64,000 bases of DNA from JACCYI01 sp963828075 (lineage in GTDB: Bacteria; Actinomycetota; Thermoleophilia; Solirubrobacterales; Solirubrobacteraceae): the NCBI GenBank assembly GCA_963828075.1, contig CAWHDH010000021.1, forward strand, positions 1,674,001-1,738,000. Reading direction: 5' to 3'. Below are positions 32,944-41,368 of this stretch, one piece after another (the stretch's first letter is position 1; every line of letters starts with the position of its first letter). Position numbers and translations under genes: made by a program. The notes under the pieces were generated by a model that saw only the letters and a program-made list of their open reading frames with translations, was not told the origin of the DNA and made no database searches.

Positions 32944-32951
32944 GGCGCGGA

Positions 32952-33023
32952 TACCCCCAGGGGGACTCGAACCCCCCCTACGAGCGTGAAAGGCTCGCGT
33001 GCTAACCGCTACACCATGGGGGC
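32952..33023 (-). tRNA. tRNA-Glu (anticodon TTC)
   Basis: The minus strand reads GCCCCCATGGTGTAGCGG..., with anticodon stem-loop CGAGC-CTTTCAC-GCTCG (anticodon TTC), T-arm GGGGG-TTCGAGT-CCCCC and discriminator A; CCA is not encoded. The first pair is G-U, as in other actinobacterial tRNA-Glu genes. It lies nine bases upstream of tRNA-Val, likely one transcript. Confidence 0.93.
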
Positions 33024-33083
33024 AGGTGGGATGAGTCTAGATGCGAGGACCGCCGCCTATGCGTCCGACTCGTCCGCGAACAT

Positions 33084-34313
33084 GTGTTCGTGACGAATCG
33101 GACGGTCACCACTGACGGCGCACCAGGCCATGTGCGATCGCTCGAGGAGCTCGGCCGATTCGCCGGCCGCCCCGATCTACCGAAGACCAAGGCCGCGCTC
33201 GCCGCTGCGGTGCGGTCGCACTTGGGGCTCGAAACGCCAACGCGCTCGAAGTCGCTGTGCATCGGGCCGCATCTCGTCGTCAAGGTGCTCGACGCCGGTG
33301 GCACGCCGGCGGGCATCCGTCCGCCGAACGCGATCCTCAGCCTGCGAACGCTGGCGAAGTACGACGATCGACCGGTCGTTGCCGCGGCGGTACGGCCCAG
33401 CGCGATCGACTGGTTCTGCATCAACTCCAGTTTCATCAGCAGAGCGAGCCACTCGTCCCACCGACTCTCGTCCGAATGCGTGCGGGGAACCTTCCTGGGA
33501 ACCGATGTGGCCACCGAAGTCGCGATGGTCGACGCGGACGGGTCGTGCCGCGTCACGAACACTGCCGTGAACCTCGCCCGGCTGTTCGAGTGGCACGTCC
33601 GCTCGACATGGAAGGAGAACCTGACGAGGATCGTGGAGGCCACGCAGTCCGCGACGACGGTGCACCGGCCATTCAAACTCACCGAAGACGAATTGCTGGC
33701 CCTTCGCGACAATCTCTCGGGACCGGCGCGCCATGCTCTCCTGTCGCGGTATGCGTCGGCTAGGACGCATCTCGACGGCTGCGTCCGGGCGATTGCTGAG
33801 GACATCCTCGATGCGGCCTCGGCGACGTCGGACCCGAAGGGGCGCGGCGACCGCGTCGAGTCTCTCGTCGTCGCAGCTTGCAGCGAGGTCGAGGGAATCT
33901 CCGGTGCGAGCGGCGGCCATTCGTTGGAGGACCTGCGCTACGACGCCGACGGCGCGGCCCTGCTGATCGATGTGAAGGTGAAGGTCGTCGGGCAGGATTC
34001 GAACCCGAAGGGATGGAATGTCGAGAAGTTCCTTCGGGCGCTGGGTCAGCCGGCCCGCGACCTCGCATTCCTGATCGTTGGTGTCGACCTCGCCGCGCGG
34101 CGGCTCACGACTGCCCTCGTTCCCGTGCTCGACCATCGCCTGATCGCGCGGGCGCGGGTGTCGCAGCTCTGGTCGGCGCGCGGCAGCCTCGGCACCACCC
34201 AGCTCGATGGCCGGAGCCTCCTCGAGGTGCTGCGAGACCCCGCGCCGCGCTATGACGCCTCGCGTGCGGAGGCGTACGTCACCGCCCTTTGGCCCAGCGG
34301 TAAGGGGGCGTGA
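33084..34313 (+). CDS. Candidate PD-(D/E)XK nuclease (restriction-endonuclease-like), orphan
   Basis: A 409-residue protein from GTG 33084 (GTG 33090 is an alternative). The C-terminal part has the order expected of a PD-(D/E)XK core: a helix with Glu259 (GDRVESLVVAACSEVEG), Asp287/Asp289 (RYDADGAALLIDVKVKV), the D296-V-K298 strand and a following amphipathic helix (VEKFLRALGQPARDLAFLIVGVD). The N-terminal half carries FCINSSFISRASHSSHRLSSECVRGTFLGTDVATEVA, which recalls type II restriction proteins, but I cannot name a family. Base and codon use look less G+C-rich than in the neighbours. No methyltransferase or other defence gene is next to it, and it is bounded by tRNA-Glu and tRNA-Lys, which suggests an acquired single gene. 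Confidence 0.5.
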   Translation: MFVTNRTVTTDGAPGHVRSLEELGRFAGRPDLPKTKAALAAAVRSHLGLETPTRSKSLCIGPHLVVKVLDAGGTPAGIRPPNAILSLRTLAKYDDRPVVAAAVRPSAIDWFCINSSFISRASHSSHRLSSECVRGTFLGTDVATEVAMVDADGSCRVTNTAVNLARLFEWHVRSTWKENLTRIVEATQSATTVHRPFKLTEDELLALRDNLSGPARHALLSRYASARTHLDGCVRAIAEDILDAASATSDPKGRGDRVESLVVAACSEVEGISGASGGHSLEDLRYDADGAALLIDVKVKVVGQDSNPKGWNVEKFLRALGQPARDLAFLIVGVDLAARRLTTALVPVLDHRLIARARVSQLWSARGSLGTTQLDGRSLLEVLRDPAPRYDASRAEAYVTALWPSGKGA

Positions 34314-34350
34314 TCCGCACCGATTGGCACGGTAGAGTCGCCGCGGTCGC

Positions 34351-34423
34351 GCCGCCGTAGCTCAGTTGGTAGAGCACCGGACTTTTAATCCGACGTGCGC
34401 AGGTTCGAGCCCTGCCGGCGGCA
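34351..34423 (+). tRNA. tRNA-Lys (anticodon TTT)
   Basis: GCCGCCGTAGCTCAGTTGG... forms a 7-bp acceptor stem with CGGCGGC at the 3' end, a D-arm AGCTCAGTTGGTAGAGC, anticodon loop CTTTTAA (anticodon TTT) and T-arm GCAGG-TTCGAGC-CCTGC. Discriminator A; CCA is not encoded. The outermost pair of the anticodon stem (C-A) is mismatched. Confidence 0.93.
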
Positions 34424-34526
34424 CCTCGCTCATCCCCAAGTGCACGCCGCGCTCAACGATCCGCTGCAAATGACAACGCACGACAACTCGGATGAATTCG
34501 TTTGCCTCAGTCTCTAAGCTCTGTTC

Positions 34527-35141
34527 ATGGGCACGGTAACGACGACCCGCCCGCGGCGGCGCCGGCGCTCGCCTGAGGAGGCTGAGCGGGAGATCATCGA
34601 GGCGGCGGAGGGGTTCCTCCGGGAGCGTCCGTTCCGTGAGCTGACGGTCGACGAGGTGATGCGGCGGACCGACCTTTCGCGACCGTCGTTCTACGTCTAC
34701 TTCCGCGACCGGCACGACCTCGTCCTGCGGGTCGTCCAGCACATCGAGACCGAGCTGTTCACGATGTCGGATCGCTGGTACAAGGGCGAGGGCGACGGGG
34801 CGACGCTCGTGCGCGAGGCGCTCGACGGCGTGGTGTCGGTCTACGGCCGCCACGGTCCGGTGCTGCGTGCGCTCTCTGACGCGGCGTCGGACGATCCCGG
34901 GATCGAGGCGGTCTACGGCAGCCTCGTGCAGAGCTTCATCGACGCGACGGCCGACCACATCGAGCGCGAGGTCGAGTGCGGGACGATCGAGGGGATCGAC
35001 CCGCGGCCGACCGCCCACGCGCTCGTGCTCCTCAACGAGCGCTATCTGGCGGCCATGTTCGGTCGGGAGCCGCAGACGCCGCCCGACATTGCGTGCCAGA
35101 CGCTCGCGGCGATCTGGACGCGCACGCTCTACCGCCGCTGA
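34527..35141 (+). CDS. TetR/AcrR-family transcriptional regulator
   Basis: A 204-residue TetR-type regulator. The N-terminal HTH spans about residues 16-62 (EAEREIIEAAEGFLRERPFRELTVDEVMRRTDLSRPSFYVYFRDRHDLVLRVV), ending in the conserved FYxYFxxRxxL segment; the rest is a helical ligand and dimer domain (GIEAVYGSLVQSFIDATADHIEREVECG). The basic N-terminus (TTRPRRRRRSPEE) is common in actinobacterial members. It probably represses itself or the nearby hydrolase/VOC genes in answer to a small hydrophobic ligand. I do not see a clear palindrome in the 103 bases between tRNA-Lys and its start. Confidence 0.9.
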   Translation: MGTVTTTRPRRRRRSPEEAEREIIEAAEGFLRERPFRELTVDEVMRRTDLSRPSFYVYFRDRHDLVLRVVQHIETELFTMSDRWYKGEGDGATLVREALDGVVSVYGRHGPVLRALSDAASDDPGIEAVYGSLVQSFIDATADHIEREVECGTIEGIDPRPTAHALVLLNERYLAAMFGREPQTPPDIACQTLAAIWTRTLYRR

Positions 35142-35155
35142 GCGGGGCGCCGCGC

Positions 35156-35530
35156 TCAGTCGAGCGCGCGGAGCAGCCAGACGCCGAGCGCCGTCGACCC
35201 GGAGGCGATCACCGCGATCGTGGCCACGCCGACGGCGGGCAGGTCGTCGCGGCCGCGGAGCGTCGCGACGAGGTCTGCCAGGTCGCCGACGACCCCGGCG
35301 AGGAGCCAGGGCCGTGCGCCGTAGCCGGCGCCGAGCGCCCGCGCCGTCCCGACGCCGATCGCCAGGTCGCGCGCACCGAAGCCGGCGGTGATGACCTTGG
35401 TGCTGGTTCGCTGGGCGTCGCGCCCGCCGAGCCAGGTGCGGGTGAACAGCTCGGGCAGCAGGAGCATGCCGCCGCCCACCACGACGCGACCGATCGCCTG
35501 TGAGCGTGCGAGCTCGCGAGCTGAGGACAT
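35156..35530 (-). CDS. Small membrane protein (DUF4267-like)
   Basis: A 124-residue protein with about four hydrophobic segments (AIGRVVVGGGMLLLPELF, VITAGFGARDLAIGVGTARAL, PWLLAGVVGDLADLVATL, VGVATIAVIASGSTALGVWLLRAL). The ARDLAIG and DLADL segments match small integral membrane proteins of actinobacteria annotated only as domains of unknown function. It is divergent from the alpha/beta hydrolase with a 22-bp gap and convergent with the TetR gene. No function can be assigned. Confidence 0.75.
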   Translation of the reverse strand: MSSARELARSQAIGRVVVGGGMLLLPELFTRTWLGGRDAQRTSTKVITAGFGARDLAIGVGTARALGAGYGARPWLLAGVVGDLADLVATLRGRDDLPAVGVATIAVIASGSTALGVWLLRALD

Positions 35531-35552
35531 GGCCGGAGGCTACAGTCCCGCG

Positions 35553-36353
35553 ATGCCCTTCGCCGACGCCAACGGCCAGCGCCTGTACTACGAGGAGCAC
35601 GGGTCCGGCGAGCCGCTGGTGCTCGTCATGGGCCTCGGCACCGACCATCTCGGCTGGGCGCTCCAGATCCCCGCGCTCGCGGAGCGCTTTCGGGTCGTCG
35701 CCTTCGACAACCGGGACGTCGGGCAGTCCTCGACGGCCACCGCTCCTTACGAGATCGCGGACATGGCCGCCGACACGCTCGCGCTCGCCGACGCGCTCGG
35801 CATCGACACGTTCCACCTGCTGGGGATCTCGATGGGCGGCGCCATCGCGCAGGAGGCCGCCCTCGCCGCGCCCGAGCGGATCCGGACGCTTCAGCTGGCG
35901 GTCACGTGGGGCGGCTCGGGCAACTACGGCCGTGAGAAGGCCCTGGCGTGGGCGAAGGAGGTCCGCAGCCGGCCGCGCGAGGACTTCATCGAAGCGCTGC
36001 TGCTGCTCAACCTCTCGGAGGCGTTCTACGAGAACCCGTCCGCGGTCACCTACGCCAAGCGGCTGGCCTACGAGAACCCATACCCGCAGGACCCGGAGTC
36101 GTTCATCCGGCAGTCCGACGCCTCGGGCAACCACGAGACGCGCGACCGGCTCGGCCGGCTGACGATGCCCGTCCACGTCATCTCGGCCGAGCACGACCTG
36201 CTCGTGCCCGCCTGGAAGCAGCGAGAGATCGCCGATCTCATCCCCGGGTCCGAGCTCACCGTGATGCCGACCGCGCCGCACTCGGCGAACATGGAGCGGC
36301 CCGACGAGTTCAACGCCGCCGTCCTTGGCTTCCTGGACCGCCACATCGGCTAG
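35553..36353 (+). CDS. Alpha/beta hydrolase
   Basis: A 266-residue alpha/beta-hydrolase. The oxyanion region is LVMGLGTDHLGW, the nucleophile elbow is G-I-S-M-G (LLGISMGGAIAQEAAL), the acid is the Asp of SAEHDLLVP and the histidine is in MPTAPHSANMERP. Pattern and length fit esterase or lactonase-like members such as 3-oxoadipate enol-lactonase relatives. No signal peptide. ATG at 35553 is used because it begins the family sequence MPFADANGQRLYYEEHGSGEPLVL. Followed after four bases by a VOC gene, likely one operon, with the TetR gene just upstream. Confidence 0.9.
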   Translation: MPFADANGQRLYYEEHGSGEPLVLVMGLGTDHLGWALQIPALAERFRVVAFDNRDVGQSSTATAPYEIADMAADTLALADALGIDTFHLLGISMGGAIAQEAALAAPERIRTLQLAVTWGGSGNYGREKALAWAKEVRSRPREDFIEALLLLNLSEAFYENPSAVTYAKRLAYENPYPQDPESFIRQSDASGNHETRDRLGRLTMPVHVISAEHDLLVPAWKQREIADLIPGSELTVMPTAPHSANMERPDEFNAAVLGFLDRHIG

Positions 36354-36357
36354 AGCG

Positions 36358-36771
36358 ATGGCCGGACTCCACCGGACGATCCCGGCCCTCCCGGTCCGCG
36401 ACGTGCACGCGGCGGTCGCGCACTACCGCGAGCGCTTCGGCTTCGCGGCGCCGCACGAGACGGACGACTTCGCCGTGCTGACGCGCGACGACGCGGTGCT
36501 GCATCTCTGGGGAGCGACGGATGAGGGCTGGCGCGATCGCGAGGACCTCGCCGGCCGGCCGGTCTGCTCGGGGGCCGAGTCGTTCCTGGCGGGGACGTCC
36601 AGCTGCCGGATCGAGGTCGAGGACGTCGATGCGCTCTACGCCGAGCTGAGCCGCCAGAACGTCCTGCACAAGGTCTCCAAGAAGGGCGTCGACACGACCG
36701 ACTTCGGCACGCGCGAGTTCGCCACGCTCGATTGCGACGGCAACCTCCTGACCTTCTTCAGGTGGGTCTAG
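36358..36771 (+). CDS. VOC-family protein (bleomycin-resistance-like)
   Basis: A 137-residue two-module VOC protein: TIPALPVRDVHAAVAHYRERFGFAAPHETDDFAVLTRDDAVLHLW in the first module and SSCRIEVEDVDALYAELSRQ...VDTTDFGTREFATLDCDGNLLTFFRWV in the second, matching the bleomycin-binding protein pattern. Members sequester drugs or act as dioxygenases; a binding role is as likely as an enzyme role. The start follows the hydrolase stop by four bases and the stop overlaps the purH stop on the other strand by four bases. Confidence 0.88.
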   Translation: MAGLHRTIPALPVRDVHAAVAHYRERFGFAAPHETDDFAVLTRDDAVLHLWGATDEGWRDREDLAGRPVCSGAESFLAGTSSCRIEVEDVDALYAELSRQNVLHKVSKKGVDTTDFGTREFATLDCDGNLLTFFRWV

Positions 36772-38336
36772 TGCTTGAAGTGGCGCCGGTGGGTGAAGAC
36801 CATCGAGATGCCGGCGGCGTCGGCGGCCTCGACCACCTCGTGGTCGCGCACCGACCCGCCCGGCTGGATGATCGCGGTGATGCCCGCGTCGACCGCGAGC
36901 TGCGGGCCGTCTGAGAACGGGAAGAACGCGTCCGACGCCATCGCGGCGCCCTGCAGCGGCGTCTCGGTGGCGGCGGCCTTCTCGATCGCGAGGCGCACGG
37001 AGTCCACGCGGCTCATCTGACCGGCGCCGATCCCGACCGAGGCGAGCTCGCGCGAGATGACGATCGCATTCGAGCGCACGTGCTTGCAGACCTTCCAGGC
37101 GAACAGCATCTCGCCCCACTCGCGCTCGGCCGGCTTGCGCTCGGTGACCACCTCCATCTCCGTTCGGTCCTCGAAGTCGATGTCGCGGTCCTGCACCAGG
37201 ACGCCGCCCATCACGCGCTTGATGTCACGCTCGGCGACGTTCACCCGCCGGCGCTCGTTGTCCTCGAGGATGCGCAGGTTCTTCTTCTCCTGCAGGATCT
37301 CGAGCGCCTCGTCCGTGAAGCGCGGGGCGAAGATCGCCTCGGCGAACTGCTTCGACAACGCCTCGGCGAGCGCACGGTCGACCGGCCGGTTGAGGCAGAT
37401 GACCCCTCCGAAGGCGCTCAGGGGGTCGCACGCGAAGGCGGCCTGGTACGCGTCGACGGCCGAGGCGCCGACCGCACAGCCGCACGGGTTGTTGTGCTTG
37501 ATGATCGCGCACGCGGGGACCTCGAACTCCTGCACGAGCAGGCGCGCGGCGTTGAGGTCCAGAACGTTGTTGAACGACAGCTCCTTGCCGTGGATCTGGC
37601 GGACCATCGAGAGCACGTGCATGCGCGCGCCGGCCTGCACGTAGTACGCGGCGCGCTGGTGCGGGTTCTCGCCGTACGAGAGGTCGACGACCTTCTCGTA
37701 GGCGTTCATGAGGAGGTTCGGGAAGTCGTCCTGGCGCTCGCCGAACCAGCGCGCGATCGCGGTGTCGTAGCGCGCCGTGTAGGAGAATGCCTCGCCCGCC
37801 AGGTTCTCGCGCGTGCCCAGCGAGAGGTGCCCGTCGGCGTCGCGCAGCTCCTGGACGATCGCGTCGTAGCTCTCCGGCTTGACGACCACGGCGGCGAACG
37901 CGGCGTTCTTGGCGGCCGCCCGGATCATCGTCGGCCCGCCGATGTCGATGTTCTCGATGATCTCGTGGTCGGTCGCGCCGCGACGGGCGGCGGTCCGCTC
38001 GAACGGATAGAGGTTCACGCACACGAGGTCGACGAACTCGATGCCGTGCTCCTCGGCGGCGATCATGTGCGACGGCTCGTCGCGGCGCGCGAGCAGGCCG
38101 GCGTAGAGCTTCGGGTGCAGCGTCTTGACGCGGCCGTCCATGATCTCGGGGAAGCCGGTGAAGTCCTCGATCGCTCGGACCACGAGACCCGCGGCGGCGA
38201 GCTCGCGCGCCGTGCCGCCCGTCGAGACGAGCTCGATCCCCAGCTCGACCAGCCCGCGGGCGAACTCGACGATCCCGCGCTTGTCCGAGACGGAGAGCAG
38301 CGCACGGCGGATGCGGACGTCTCCCGGCTGCGTCAT
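36768..38336 (-). CDS. purH: Bifunctional AICAR transformylase/IMP cyclohydrolase
   Basis: A 522-residue PurH, the last two steps of IMP synthesis. The N-terminal MGS-like cyclohydrolase domain starts RRALLSVSDKRGIVEFARGLVELGIELVSTGGTAREL, with DGRVKTLHPKLYAGLLARRD; the transformylase domain has the KELSFNNVLDLNAA, IIKHNNPCGCAVG and SDAFFPFSDGPQLAVDAGITAIIQPGGSVRDHEVV blocks, the last holding catalytic residues. Cytoplasmic. ATG at 38336 overlaps the purN stop (ATGA), so the three genes recQ-purN-purH form a coupled unit. Length normal. Confidence 0.97.
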   Translation of the reverse strand: MTQPGDVRIRRALLSVSDKRGIVEFARGLVELGIELVSTGGTARELAAAGLVVRAIEDFTGFPEIMDGRVKTLHPKLYAGLLARRDEPSHMIAAEEHGIEFVDLVCVNLYPFERTAARRGATDHEIIENIDIGGPTMIRAAAKNAAFAAVVVKPESYDAIVQELRDADGHLSLGTRENLAGEAFSYTARYDTAIARWFGERQDDFPNLLMNAYEKVVDLSYGENPHQRAAYYVQAGARMHVLSMVRQIHGKELSFNNVLDLNAARLLVQEFEVPACAIIKHNNPCGCAVGASAVDAYQAAFACDPLSAFGGVICLNRPVDRALAEALSKQFAEAIFAPRFTDEALEILQEKKNLRILEDNERRRVNVAERDIKRVMGGVLVQDRDIDFEDRTEMEVVTERKPAEREWGEMLFAWKVCKHVRSNAIVISRELASVGIGAGQMSRVDSVRLAIEKAAATETPLQGAAMASDAFFPFSDGPQLAVDAGITAIIQPGGSVRDHEVVEAADAAGISMVFTHRRHFKH

Positions 38337-38965
38337 CGCGGCGGCACCTTACCGACCACGACGCGGCGCGGATGGCCCGGATCGAGGCGCACCGCGCCGT
38401 GCGCGATCGCCTCGATGGCGCTGCACAGGAGGTCGTGCTCGAGCGGCCGCAGGGCGTCGTGGACCGCCTCGTTGTCGGTGGCGTCGGGGAGGTCGATGGC
38501 CCGCTGGGCGATGATCCGCCCGGAGTCCACCCCCTCGTCGACGAAGTGGACGGTGACCCCGAACACCTTGACGCCGTAGTCGAGCGCCTGCTGGATCGCG
38601 CGGATGCCGGCGAAGGCCGGCAGCAACGCCGGGTGGACGTTGATCACACGGTCCGGGAAGCGGGCGAGGAAGCCTGGGTCGAGCAGTTGCATGTAGCCCG
38701 CGAGCACGACGAGCTCGACGTTGCAGTCCTCCAGCCACGCGCCCATCGCCGCGTCGCGCGCGGCGCGGTCGGCGAACTCCGAACGCGGGAAGACCCGGGT
38801 CGGGATCGTGGCGCCATCGGCACGTTCGAGTGCCTCGGCGCCGGGCTGGTCGCCGCCGACCGCGACGACGTCCACGAACCCGCGGTTGTGGACGCGGTCG
38901 AGGATCGCCTGCAGGTTCGTCCCCGCGCCCGACGCGAGGACCCCGACGCGCAGCGGTGCGCTCAC
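38333..38965 (-). CDS. purN: Phosphoribosylglycinamide formyltransferase
   Basis: A 210-residue PurN that transfers the formyl group from 10-formyl-THF to GAR. Visible are LASGAGTNLQAILD at the phosphoribosyl-binding loop, GYMQLLDPGFLARFPDRVINVHPALLPAFAG with the catalytic Asn and His, and VHFVDEGVDSGRIIAQRAI with the catalytic Asp. The GTG start at 38965 overlaps the recQ stop by 4 bp. Slight difference from most PurN: AFAGIRAI replaces the usual PGLHA-type stretch. Confidence 0.95.
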   Translation of the reverse strand: MSAPLRVGVLASGAGTNLQAILDRVHNRGFVDVVAVGGDQPGAEALERADGATIPTRVFPRSEFADRAARDAAMGAWLEDCNVELVVLAGYMQLLDPGFLARFPDRVINVHPALLPAFAGIRAIQQALDYGVKVFGVTVHFVDEGVDSGRIIAQRAIDLPDATDNEAVHDALRPLEHDLLCSAIEAIAHGAVRLDPGHPRRVVVGKVPPR

Positions 38966-40836
38966 GCGACCTCGAGCTTCGGGAAGCGCCCGCCGGTGGA
39001 GCGCAGCGTGCCCGCCTGGACCAGGGCGTCGACCCGTTCCAGAACCTGCGCGGACCCGAGGTGACCGTAGGTGCCGTAGTGGGGCAGCCCGTCGTAGGAG
39101 TGCTTGGCGATGACCTTGGAGCGCCCGCCGCGGAGGATCTCGACCGCCCGCGTCCGCCCCACCTCCGGCCGCGCCGAGGCGACCACGTCGAGGATCGCAT
39201 CGTCGAGCTCGGACCCCGCCGCCGGACGCTGCGCGAGCTGGGCCGGCCGCGCTCCGCCGCCGCCGCCGCGCGTGGGGCCCGGGAGCTCCGGGAGCAGCGA
39301 CGGATCGCAGACGTCGCAGCAGGGGCCCGCGGGCGCCGGCGCCGCCGGATCGCCGAAGTGGCGCAGCATGCCCTCGCGGCGGCAGCGCGCGCCCTCGACC
39401 CACGCCCACACCGAGCGGTACTGGCCCCAGCGCGCCCGGGTGCCGTCCTGCGCCGAGCGGCGGCACGCCGCCATCGCCTTCGCGTCCCACGCGCCGATGA
39501 CCCGGCCGAGCGCGCGGTCGGGCGCCGACGGCGCCGGGTGGATGACCCCGGCGCGCGCGAGGTGGCCGAGGATCCCCCGCACCGCCTCCTCGTCGCAGCC
39601 CGCGGTCTGCCCCAGTTCGCCGACGGTGAGGTCGTAGCGGCCGTCGGACGCGCGGGCGATGATGCGGTGCGCGACCCGGGCGATCGCGTGGTCGGCGACC
39701 GTCGAGCGCTCGATGAAGAAGACGTGTAGCCCCTTGTCGCGGCTCGAGGCGAACAGCAGGCAGCGCGCCGGCTCCCCGTCGCGGCCGGCACGCCCTGCCT
39801 CCTGGTAGTAGGCCTCGATCGAGCCGGGAACGGACTCGTGGCACACCGTCCGCACGTCGGCCTTGTCGACGCCCATCCCGAAGGCGTTGGTGGCGACCAC
39901 CACGCGCACCTGGCCGGCCATGAACCGGCGTTGCGCATCGGCGCGCGCCTCTCGTGGCAGCCCGGCGTGGTAGGCCAGCACCGGCTCGCCGAGTTCCCGG
40001 GCCAATCGCGTGGAGAGCTTGTCGCACTCGGCCCGCGTGCCCGCGTAGACGATCCCCGGCAGCGCGCCGGGAGCCGCGAGCGCGGCGGCGATCCCGCGGT
40101 GGCCGGCCTCCTTGGTCGGGCACTGGACCACCGCGAAGGAGAGGTTCGGACGGTCGAAGCCGGTGGCAACGTGGACGGGCTCGCGAAGCCCCAGACGGCT
40201 CACGATGTCCCGCGCGACCTGGGGCGTGGCCGTGGCCGTCGAGGCGACGATCGCCTCGGCCTTCAGGTAGCGCGCGGCGTCGGCGAGCCGGAAGTAGTCC
40301 GGCCGGAAGTCGTGGCCCCACTGCGAGACGCAGTGGGCCTCGTCGACGACGAAGAGCCCGATGCGCGCCGAGCGCAGCCGCTCCACGAACCCGGGCGACG
40401 CGAAGCGCTCCGGCGCGACGTAGAGCAACCGCACGTGCCCGCCGACCGCCCGGTCCAGCGCGCGGCGGTTGGCAGCGGAGTCCTGCTGGGCGTTGATCAG
40501 CGCGACGCGGCCGGGCGCGACGCGCTCGACCGCCTCCACCTGGTCCTGCATCAGCGATACGAGCGGCGAGACGACCAGCGTCAGGTCCGCCCGCATCAGC
40601 GCCGGGAGCTGGTAGCAGAGTGACTTGCCCGACCCGGTCGGCATCACCACGAGGACATCGCGATCGGCCAGCGCGGCGCCGACCGCCTCGCGCTGCCCGG
40701 GGCGGAACGCCGGGAAGCCGAACAGCTCGCGCAGCGCGCCCTCGGGATCGCGCGCGCGGGCGACCGGCTCGGGCGGCGGCGGGCCGAGCCCTGGCAGGAC
40801 GAGCGGGGTGTTGTCCGTGGCGGCGGGTGGAGGCAT
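38962..40836 (-). CDS. recQ: ATP-dependent DNA helicase RecQ
   Basis: A 624-residue superfamily 2 helicase. Motif I is MPTGSGKSLCYQLPAL, motif II is VVDEAHCVSQWGHDFRPDY (RecQ form of DEAH), motif III STATATPQVARDI, motif V VVVATNAFGMGVDKADVR and motif VI YYQEAGRAGRDG. The zinc-binding domain has CRRSAQDG..., C in EGARCRREGMLRHF and CCDVCDPS. A winged-helix region and a C-terminal HRDC-poor tail follow (DDAILDVVASARPEVGRTRAVEILRGG). It unwinds DNA 3' to 5' in recombination and repair. It heads the recQ-purN-purH unit, an unusual pairing with purine genes. Confidence 0.95.
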   Translation of the reverse strand: MPPPAATDNTPLVLPGLGPPPPEPVARARDPEGALRELFGFPAFRPGQREAVGAALADRDVLVVMPTGSGKSLCYQLPALMRADLTLVVSPLVSLMQDQVEAVERVAPGRVALINAQQDSAANRRALDRAVGGHVRLLYVAPERFASPGFVERLRSARIGLFVVDEAHCVSQWGHDFRPDYFRLADAARYLKAEAIVASTATATPQVARDIVSRLGLREPVHVATGFDRPNLSFAVVQCPTKEAGHRGIAAALAAPGALPGIVYAGTRAECDKLSTRLARELGEPVLAYHAGLPREARADAQRRFMAGQVRVVVATNAFGMGVDKADVRTVCHESVPGSIEAYYQEAGRAGRDGEPARCLLFASSRDKGLHVFFIERSTVADHAIARVAHRIIARASDGRYDLTVGELGQTAGCDEEAVRGILGHLARAGVIHPAPSAPDRALGRVIGAWDAKAMAACRRSAQDGTRARWGQYRSVWAWVEGARCRREGMLRHFGDPAAPAPAGPCCDVCDPSLLPELPGPTRGGGGGARPAQLAQRPAAGSELDDAILDVVASARPEVGRTRAVEILRGGRSKVIAKHSYDGLPHYGTYGHLGSAQVLERVDALVQAGTLRSTGGRFPKLEVA

Positions 40837-40950
40837 GGCTGAGAGGACGGCGGACCTTACCGCCGCGTCCGGCGCGTTCCGCCGGGCTGCGCAGAGTTGG
40901 TACGGGGGCGCCGCCGAAGTGTGACGAAGCGCGCGCGGCCCGGTACAGTC

Positions 40951-40971
40951 TGCCTATGCAACGCATAGGCA
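40951..40971. promoter_or_regulatory. 9-bp-arm palindromic operator at the molybdate locus
   Basis: TGCCTATGC (40951-40959), spacer AAC, GCATAGGCA (40963-40971): a perfect inverted repeat ending one base before the ATG of the MerR-TOBE regulator. It would overlap the transcription start, since no ribosome-binding site lies between it and the start codon, and suggests a leaderless, autorepressed mod transcript. The neighbouring regulator's molybdate-binding TOBE domain makes it the likely binder (inference). Confidence 0.7.
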
Positions 40972-40972
40972 T

Positions 40973-41368
40973 ATGAGCGACGAGACTCTGTCGATCGGCG
41001 AGGCGGCCCGGGCCATCGGCGTCAGCGCGGACACGCTGCGGCGCTGGGACGCGAGCGGGCGCCTGCGCACGACGCGCGACGAGCGCAACCGCCGTCGTGT
41101 GCCGCGCGCGGAAGTCGAGCGCCTCACCAGCCGGCCGCGCCGGAGCGGCACCGGCGCCACGCTGTCGGCGCGCAACCGGTTCGCGGGCGTCGTGACGTCG
41201 GTCGAGGTCGACGGCGTGATGGCGCTCGTCGAGCTCGAGGCCGGGCCGTTCCGGGTGGTGGCGGCGGTGACGCGCGACGCGGTCGAGGAGCTCGGCCTGG
41301 CGCCGGGGGTCGAGGCGACCGCTGCGGTGAAGGCGACCTCGGTGATGATCGAGCGGGGGCGGCGGTGA
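40973..41368 (+). CDS. MerR-like HTH/TOBE molybdate-responsive regulator
   Basis: A 131-residue two-domain regulator. Residues 6-52 are a MerR/excisionase-type winged helix (LSIGEAARAIGVSADTLRRWDASGRLRTTRDERNRRRVPRAEVERL); residues 65-128 are a single Mop/TOBE domain (SARNRFAGVVTSVEVDGVMALVELEAGPFRVVAAVTRDAVEELGLAPGVEATAAVKATSVMIER) that binds molybdate or tungstate as an oligomer. It is the functional analogue of ModE and lies first in the mod operon, overlapping modA by 4 bp. Control of its own promoter through the palindrome at 40951-40971 is predicted. Confidence 0.9.
   Translation: MSDETLSIGEAARAIGVSADTLRRWDASGRLRTTRDERNRRRVPRAEVERLTSRPRRSGTGATLSARNRFAGVVTSVEVDGVMALVELEAGPFRVVAAVTRDAVEELGLAPGVEATAAVKATSVMIERGRR

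Noticed and set aside
32952..33023. G1-U72 pair in tRNA-Glu as an anomaly
   Set aside because: A G-U first pair with a GGGGGTA 3' end is usual for actinobacterial tRNA-Glu genes as I know them.
32870..34423. tRNA-flanked interval as a classical integrative element
   Set aside because: No integrase, no direct repeat of a tRNA 3' end and only one gene inside; the tRNAs may simply be ordinary neighbours.
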